From positions 1 through 8,457 of the forward strand of contig USML01000078.1 of NCBI GenBank assembly GCA_900555855.1: a stretch of 8,457 nt of DNA, given 5' to 3'. The position numbers were made by a program, and so were the translations under genes. The notes under the pieces are model-generated. The model was not told where the DNA came from and made no database searches. It worked only from the letters and a program-made list of their open reading frames with translations. This document shows, in pieces, positions 5,618 through 8,457 of this stretch (the stretch's first letter is position 1; every line of letters begins with the position of its first letter). The DNA is from an uncultured Eubacteriales bacterium (GTDB lineage: Bacteria; Bacillota; Clostridia; Oscillospirales; Butyricicoccaceae).

Positions 5618-6265
5618 ATGAATCAGAGCACGGCTTGCGTCCCCAAAGCGCATGAGCTGCCCGAGGGCTTCGTTTATATCGACGAGCTCATTGAGGATTG
5701 CATCATCGACGCGAAATACGCCGGGACCGATAATTTTATGGGCCGGCCGGCAGACGGCTATGAGCAGCCGCTGGTGGTCATGTCCAAGGAAGTGGCAGAG
5801 GGCTGCGTCAAGGCGGCGGAGATCCTGCGGAAGCAGGGCTATGTGATGAAGTTTTTTGACGCCTATCGTCCGCAGCGGGCAGTGGATGATTTCTGCCGCT
5901 GGGGCGAGGATCTGGCGGATGTGCGGCGGAAGCCCATCCAGTATCCCAACCTGGAAAAGGCCCGGATGTTCGACGAAGGCTATATCGCCAGAAAGTCCGG
6001 CCATACCCGGGCAAAGGCTGTGGACCTGACCATTGTGGACGCCAAGACCCATCAGGAGCTGGACATGGGCTGCGGCTTTGACTATATGGATCCCCGCAGC
6101 TGGCCCGACTGTGATGAGATCACGCCGGAGCAGAAGAAAAACCGTCACATCCTGCGGGATGCCATGCTGGCCGTGGGCTTCGAGCCCTATGAGTGCGAAT
6201 GGTGGCATTTCAGCGTGAATCCCGAGCCCTATCCCGACACCTATTTTGATTTCCCCATCCGGTAA
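5618..6265 (+). CDS. D-alanyl-D-alanine dipeptidase, VanX-like (M15D)
   Basis: A 215-residue zinc D,D-dipeptidase, predicted to split free D-Ala-D-Ala. In vancomycin resistance VanX removes the normal dipeptide; outside vanHAX clusters (DdpX type) the enzyme recycles cell-wall dipeptide as nutrient. Motifs: FDAYRPQRAVDDF (80-92) with the transition-state Arg84; SGHTRAKAVDLTIV (127-140), with zinc ligands His129 and Asp136; ECEWWHF (192-198), with catalytic Glu194 and third ligand His197. N-terminal YIDELIEDCIIDAKYAGTDNFMG (20-42) is the family's opening block. No signal peptide is visible, so it is likely cytoplasmic. In the usual SxHxxGxAxD pattern the Gly is Ala132 here; the metal ligands are intact, so activity is still expected. 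No vanH, vanA-type ligase or vanRS is next to it, so a glycopeptide-resistance role is not supported. Confidence 0.9.
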   Translation: MNQSTACVPKAHELPEGFVYIDELIEDCIIDAKYAGTDNFMGRPADGYEQPLVVMSKEVAEGCVKAAEILRKQGYVMKFFDAYRPQRAVDDFCRWGEDLADVRRKPIQYPNLEKARMFDEGYIARKSGHTRAKAVDLTIVDAKTHQELDMGCGFDYMDPRSWPDCDEITPEQKKNRHILRDAMLAVGFEPYECEWWHFSVNPEPYPDTYFDFPIR

Positions 6266-6285
6266 AAGACCGCGAAAGCGTTTCG

Positions 6286-6318
6286 GCGGGCGTCTGATCC
6301 AGACGCCCGCTTTGCTTT
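6286..6318 (+). terminator. Terminator after the VanX-like gene
   Basis: An 11-bp perfect stem, GCGGGCGTCTG 6286-6296 with CAGACGCCCGC 6300-6310, encloses a 3-nt loop and is followed by a T-rich tail (TTTGCTTT). It lies 20 nt after the TAA at 6263-6265. Confidence 0.85.
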
Positions 6319-6334
6319 TGCATTGCGCGGCAGC

Positions 6335-6367
6335 AAAAAAGCTCCCCCGGACGGCGGCCGGGGGAGC
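6335..6367 (-). terminator. Leftward terminator for the Cys-rich gene
   Basis: GCTCCCCCGG 6341-6350 pairs with CCGGGGGAGC 6358-6367 (10 bp, 7-nt loop). Six A's at 6335-6340 become the T6 tail on the minus strand. It lies downstream of the leftward gene that ends at 6443. Confidence 0.82.
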
Positions 6368-6387
6368 GGCAGAAGGGCGGCGGATGT

Positions 6388-6411
6388 AAGGCGGCAGACG
6401 CCGCCTTTTTT
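6388..6411 (+). terminator. Second rightward terminator-like hairpin
   Basis: GGCGGC 6390-6395 and GCCGCC 6400-6405 form a hairpin with an AGAC loop, followed by T6 (6406-6411); two A's at 6388-6389 can extend the stem. It points rightward, so it would back up the terminator at 6286-6318 and protect the end of the convergent Cys-rich gene from read-through. Confidence 0.75.
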
Positions 6412-6442
6412 GCTGAACAGACGATCGGGAGCCTGCAGAGGG

Positions 6443-6682
6443 TCAGAATCTGACAGCGATACGCTGCAGGGAACGATCCATGCTTTCCAAAACATTTTCG
6501 GTGGTATAGCTCGGGCCGTAATAGGTCTGCATGGGGACATTCTCATACCGGTAGCGATAGACAAGGTAAGAGGTCTGGCCGGTCTGGACAGACCCGCTGC
6601 ACTGTCCGCAGCCGGAGCAGCCGGAGCAGCTCGAGCACCCGGAGCAGCCGCAGGGATTGGTTTGGTATTGGCAGCAGCACAT
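6443..6682 (-). CDS. Small Cys-rich protein of unknown function
   Basis: A 79-residue protein I do not recognise. The first 30 residues hold ten cysteines: CCC at 2-4, then C11, C13, C16, C19, C22, C25 and C28, mostly as C-x2-C with Ser/Gly between. The rest is aromatic and polar: YLVYRYRYENVPMQTYYGPSY (about 39-59) has seven tyrosines, and the end is VLESMDRSLQRIAVRF. No signal peptide or membrane segment is seen. AAAGGCGG on the minus strand, about 10 nt before ATG 6682, supports the start, and its own terminator lies downstream, so I take it as a real gene. A CATAGGATA motif upstream fits a sigma-K -10. Cys- and Tyr-rich composition with late sporulation control would suit a spore-coat protein, but metal binding or a fold built on disulfides is equally possible. 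The Cys segment is encoded by near-repeats of 9 nt. Confidence 0.72.
   Translation of the reverse strand: MCCCQYQTNPCGCSGCSSCSGCSGCGQCSGSVQTGQTSYLVYRYRYENVPMQTYYGPSYTTENVLESMDRSLQRIAVRF
6608..6650. repeat. 9-nt tandem near-repeats encoding Ser-Gly-Cys units
   Basis: The plus strand shows successive copies of a GCAGCCGGA-like 9-mer, with one altered section (AGCTCGAGCACCC). Read leftward, each unit encodes a Cys plus two small residues in the Cys-rich protein. The array suggests growth and shrinkage by slippage, so repeat number may differ between strains. Confidence 0.6.
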
Positions 6683-6728
6683 GAAAAAACACCGCCTTTC
6701 TGTAGCGCCGGCCTTTGGCCGTCTGTTC

Positions 6729-6737
6729 TATCCTATG
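6729..6737 (-). promoter_or_regulatory. Candidate sporulation-type -10 for the Cys-rich gene
   Basis: Read leftward, the bases are CATAGGATA, an exact match to the sigma-K -10 pattern CATAnnnTA, lying 46 nt before the ATG at 6682. The nearest AC that could act as -35 is about 13 nt upstream, closer than usual, so the match is incomplete. A CGGCC-TTT-GGCCG hairpin (6709-6721) falls just downstream, at or near the start of the transcript. Confidence 0.35.
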
Positions 6738-6751
6738 CGCCCGCCGCCGCG

Positions 6752-6780
6752 TTGACACAGGCGGAGCAGACTGCTATAAT
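6752..6780 (+). promoter_or_regulatory. Perfect-consensus sigma-A promoter for the ProX-like gene
   Basis: TTGACA at 6752-6757 and TATAAT at 6775-6780 are both exact consensus and separated by 17 nt. It points rightward, and AGGAGG at 6803-6808 with ATG 6817 follows. It overlaps the upstream side of the leftward Cys-rich gene's presumed promoter. Confidence 0.92.
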
Positions 6781-6816
6781 CAGTCTGTCAGTTTTCTTTT
6801 TCAGGAGGTATTTTTT

Positions 6817-7866
6817 ATGGAGCGGGCCGACCCCAATGCGATCTATGCGCTGCTGCAGCGCCTGAATATCCCCTTCCGCAAGGCGGAGCACCCTGCCGCT
6901 TCCAGCATGGAGGATCTTTCTGCCGTGGAAGCGCAGCTGCGCCAGCCCGGTGCATCGCAGGCCTTTTGCAAAAATCTGTTTCTCTGCAACCGGCAGAAGA
7001 CTGTGTTTTATCTGCTGCTGATCCGGGAGGATAAGCGCTTCAAGACCTCTGTGGTCTCCAAGCTCATCGGCGCTTCCCGCCTGAGCTTTGGCGAGGAGGA
7101 CAAGCTCTATGCGCTGCTGGGCGTCCATCCCGGCGCCATCACGCCGCTGGGGCTGGTCTTTGACGCAGAGCATCAGGTGCGGCTGCTGATGGATCGGGAT
7201 CTGCTGTCGCTGGAGGAGATCTATGTGCATCCCTGCGTAAACACGGCCACCGTGGCCCTCCGGACCCGGGACCTGATGGAGGTCTATTTTCCCTTTACCG
7301 GCCACACGCCCCAGCTGCTGGGCAAAAGAACGGATGTATTCGTCGCCTTTCTCGTGGCCGAAGTTGTTATTGACCGTATGCAGATTGTTAAGGTCGAAGA
7401 CGCACATCGCAACGGGCGCCTCCGCGGAGACAGGCTGCTCCTGCCCCAAGACCTCCTCGCACTTGTTCTTGTTGGGCAGTCCCGTGGCTTCGTCGAGATA
7501 GACTTTGCTCTGCAGTTCGCGATTGAGCGCGGCAGTTCGCACCGCGCGAACAAGTTCGACCGCAAAGGTCGCCACCAAGCCCATGATGTCGATGATCACC
7601 AAGCCCTCGAGATAGTTGAGCGCCGACGCCTTCTCCTGAGAGTAGTCCTCTGCGAGTCGCGTAGCATCGTCGCAAATGCCAAAGAACTCCTCGCTCATAG
7701 GGATGATGTCGGTGTTCTCATAGCCGACTTCGCGCACGCGGATGATCTCGGCGCAAAGCTCATCAAAATAATTTGCAAGCTCGGTCATTTTTGCCTGATA
7801 CTCATCGTCGTCGAGACGGACGAGGTTGAGGTCGTCACTTCCGTAACGCAAACCGTTGATGTATGA
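6817..7866 (+). CDS. ProX/YbaK prolyl-tRNA deacylase, chimeric past 7320
   Basis: Residues 1-168 (6817-7320) are a YbaK/ProX-type editing protein that hydrolyses mischarged Ala-tRNA(Pro) or Cys-tRNA(Pro) in trans. Signs: HPAASSMEDL (25-34); AFCKNLFLCN (49-58), with the catalytically important Lys52; FKTSVVSKLIGASRLSFGEEDKLYALLGVHPGAITPLGL (about 75-112); and YVHPCVNTATVALRTRDLMEVYFPFTGHTPQLL (136-168), which is the family's normal C-terminus. Family members are about 160-170 residues, so the protein is nearly complete at 7320 and should end within a few codons. Instead the frame stays open to TGA 7864-7866, adding about 180 residues that are only the antisense of a GGDEF gene. I therefore treat everything after about 7320 as not belonging to this protein. 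Start ATG 6817 follows AGGAGG 6803-6808. The first half is certain by family; the fused product is very probably not real. Confidence 0.82.
   Translation: MERADPNAIYALLQRLNIPFRKAEHPAASSMEDLSAVEAQLRQPGASQAFCKNLFLCNRQKTVFYLLLIREDKRFKTSVVSKLIGASRLSFGEEDKLYALLGVHPGAITPLGLVFDAEHQVRLLMDRDLLSLEEIYVHPCVNTATVALRTRDLMEVYFPFTGHTPQLLGKRTDVFVAFLVAEVVIDRMQIVKVEDAHRNGRLRGDRLLLPQDLLALVLVGQSRGFVEIDFALQFAIERGSSHRANKFDRKGRHQAHDVDDHQALEIVERRRLLLRVVLCESRSIVANAKELLAHRDDVGVLIADFAHADDLGAKLIKIICKLGHFCLILIVVETDEVEVVTSVTQTVDV
7311..7323. other. Chimeric junction between two unrelated loci
   Basis: On the left is the last conserved segment of the rightward ProX-like gene (TGHTPQLL). On the right is the leftward GGDEF domain, whose last recognisable residues are GHEKGDEYIRSFAQQL. 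Both genes end here, tail to tail, without stop codons. The CAGCTGCTG at 7312-7320 can encode QLL in one direction and QQL in the other, so up to about ten bases of microhomology hide the exact join. GC content and codon use change across it. Confidence 0.8.
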
Positions 7867-8094
7867 ATCCACGGCTTTGAGCAGGTCATCTTGAGGCTGG
7901 CCCGCATCCTCGAGCTTAACGATTCGCTGCGTGGTGCCGCGCACCAGACCGGCGTAATTGACCACGCGCGCCGTGCCCTGGATATCGGAGACGAGCAGCA
8001 TAACATTGATGAAGAAGAAGATGAGAACTGCCGTGAGCACCATCATGAGCAGGCGCACCGCCTGGCTGGCCTTCTTGGCGACAGAAGTATTCAC
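7312..8094 (-). CDS. Membrane GGDEF (diguanylate cyclase-like) protein, 3' truncated
   Basis: About 261 authentic residues of a sensor with two membrane helices and a GGDEF domain. Helix 1 is about 13-35 (RLLMMVLTAVLIFFFINVML). An extracytoplasmic sensor follows, opening ARVVNYAGLVRGTTQRIVKLE (42-62), a PilJ/chemoreceptor-like motif, and is helical to about 160. Helix 2 is about 163-180. The cytoplasmic GGDEF domain starts YLDEATGLPNKNKCEEVL (199-216) and continues through FDLNNLHTVNNNFGHEKGDEYIRSFAQQL (233-261). The signature GGDEF loop and all after it are missing, so this fragment cannot make cyclic di-GMP. The start is GTG 8094 with AGGGGAG upstream. The frame stays open to 6733, but residues after about 261 are antisense of the ProX-like gene. 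The character differs from genes to the left. The family is sure; the donor (Coriobacteriia-like) is a guess. Confidence 0.85.
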
Positions 8095-8127
8095 AAGTTC
8101 ACTCCCCTAAATGACAAAAGAGCAGGT

Positions 8128-8142
8128 AGCACGCAGTGTGCT
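8128..8142. repeat. Short inverted repeat upstream of the GGDEF gene
   Basis: AGCAC 8128-8132 and GTGCT 8138-8142 flank 5 nt, lying about 35 nt upstream of the GTG start and downstream of the candidate promoter, so within the leader. It could be an operator half-site pair or a small leader hairpin; the stem is only 5 bp and may be chance. Confidence 0.3.
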
Positions 8143-8160
8143 GAAATTCATGGGTGGTTA

Positions 8161-8188
8161 ACTCTACCATATGGGCCAGCAGCCTCAA
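8161..8188 (-). promoter_or_regulatory. Possible promoter for the GGDEF gene
   Basis: On the minus strand TTGAGG (8188-8183) and TAGAGT (8166-8161) are spaced by 16 nt and lie about 67 nt before the GTG start. Both hexamers match consensus only in part, so this is tentative. Confidence 0.35.
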
Positions 8189-8282
8189 ACTGCAGCAGAC
8201 GCTCGTCCAAATTGGCGTGACGCTTGCCTTGTTGTTCTTGACCTGGCTGCGCTATCGGACATGCTTCTGGTCTTGGATCACC

Positions 8283-8396
8283 ATGGGAAAGCTCATCCCG
8301 TTTTGTGCGTCTAGAGTGGGATGCGGCTTCCCAAAGGTGCCGTTAGGGGAAACTACATCCCGGTTTACTCCCTTGAAATGGGATGCCGTTTCCCGA
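8283..8396. repeat. Two tandem ~62-bp units, each with a 15-bp inverted repeat
   Basis: A 15-bp core of GGGAAActnCATCCC type occurs four times in alternating orientation: GGGAAAGCTCATCCC 8285-8299 (forward), GGGATGCGGCTTCCC 8318-8332 (reverse), GGGAAACTACATCCC 8347-8361 (forward), GGGATGCCGTTTCCC 8380-8394 (reverse). The first and third, and the second and fourth, are each exactly 62 nt apart, so the array is a diverged tandem duplication of a hairpin unit. Each pair folds into a stem-loop. Copies are degenerate in the loops. There is no gene here: the short open frame on the minus strand is built from the repeats. It looks like a dispersed intergenic (REP/BIME-like) element; I cannot check its copy number. 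Confidence 0.72.
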
Positions 8397-8423
8397 CTGG
8401 CATGAAAAAAGCCCCCACAGCTC

Positions 8424-8457
8424 TGAACTGCCTCCCATTTCTTGGACATGAGAAATG
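8424..8457. mobile_element. Terminus of an IS3-family (IS150-group) insertion sequence
   Basis: From TGAACTG at 8424 to the window end the sequence follows the terminal inverted repeat of IS150-like elements as I remember it: TG start, CTG, CCCATTT, then TTGGAC and ATGA-AAATG in the same order and spacing. Only 34 nt are present, so no transposase is seen and the orientation of the element is presumed, with its body to the right. A contig ending a few tens of bases inside a multicopy IS is typical of short-read assembly. Confidence 0.6.

Noticed and set aside
5534..6208. A 224-codon leftward frame opposite the VanX-like gene
   Set aside because: No start signals or family features; the VanX-like gene has intact zinc and catalytic motifs, a promoter and a terminator.
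5618..6265. Vancomycin resistance cluster
   Set aside because: Only a VanX-like dipeptidase is present; no vanH, D-Ala-D-Lac ligase or two-component system lies beside it.
6443..6682. Cys-rich protein as a sactipeptide/SCIFF-type precursor
   Set aside because: The cysteines are N-terminal and the protein has a long Tyr-rich tail, unlike SCIFF peptides, and no radical SAM enzyme or transporter is nearby.
8252..8449. A 65-codon leftward frame
   Set aside because: It runs through the inverted-repeat array and the IS end; its residues simply translate the repeat, so it is not a gene.
1..8457. CRISPR array, tRNA, rRNA, toxin-antitoxin or prophage module
   Set aside because: I read both strands for regularly spaced repeats, cloverleaf-like segments and rRNA-like stretches and saw none; the only spaced repeats are the four cores at 8285-8394.

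Overview
The window looks like a metagenomic contig from two sources. Positions 1 to about 7311 read as a GC-rich, spore-forming Firmicute, probably a gut Oscillospiraceae-type clostridium. Support: a dipicolinate synthase pair (dpaAB), a DUF1292 protein, clostridial-style MurC, AGGAGG ribosome binding sites and hairpin terminators with T tracts. From about 7323 to the end the sequence reads differently: lower and more variable GC, a GTG-started membrane GGDEF protein, dispersed-type inverted repeats and an IS end. My best guess for this part is a Coriobacteriia (Collinsella-like) genome. The taxonomic names are inference; the change of character is visible.

Layout of the left part. 1-206 is the tail of an unidentified gene and 211-738 a GNAT acetyltransferase. 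A strong promoter (770-798) then drives an acidic DUF1292 protein (837-1148). It is followed by a 192-nt rod-like structured RNA resembling 6S RNA (1154-1345) and a UUCG-loop terminator that directly abuts the ribosome binding site of a flavin-reductase-like protein (1405-2001). A shared bidirectional terminator separates this from a leftward operon, murC (4028-2658) then a tyrosine-phosphatase-like gene (2654-2058). A hairpin-rich divergent region (4029-4223) leads rightward to dpaA-dpaB (4224-5527), which has a plausible sigma-K-type promoter. Next come a VanX-like D-Ala-D-Ala dipeptidase with its own promoter (5618-6265), a cluster of terminators, a small leftward Cys-rich protein (6682-6443) and, divergently, a ProX/YbaK-type deacylase (from 6817) behind a perfect consensus promoter.

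At 7311-7323 the ProX frame runs, just short of its natural end, into the antisense strand of a truncated diguanylate-cyclase-like gene (8094 down to 7312). Both genes lose their C-termini at the same point, inside a short CAGCTGCTG stretch that fits either gene. I read this as a chimeric join, assembly artefact being more likely than true recombination. Past the GGDEF gene are two tandem copies of a roughly 62-bp inverted-repeat unit. The window ends a few tens of bases inside what looks like the terminus of an IS3-family (IS150-group) element, a common place for a short-read contig to stop.

Functional themes are peptidoglycan precursor metabolism (murC, VanX-like dipeptidase) and late sporulation (dpaAB, perhaps the Cys-rich protein). 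I see no defence system, CRISPR array or phage module. The items most worth following up are the 6S-like RNA with its terminator/RBS arrangement, the Cys-rich protein with a CATAnnnTA promoter motif, the repeat array, and the chimeric junction, which should be cleared before any novelty is claimed across it.
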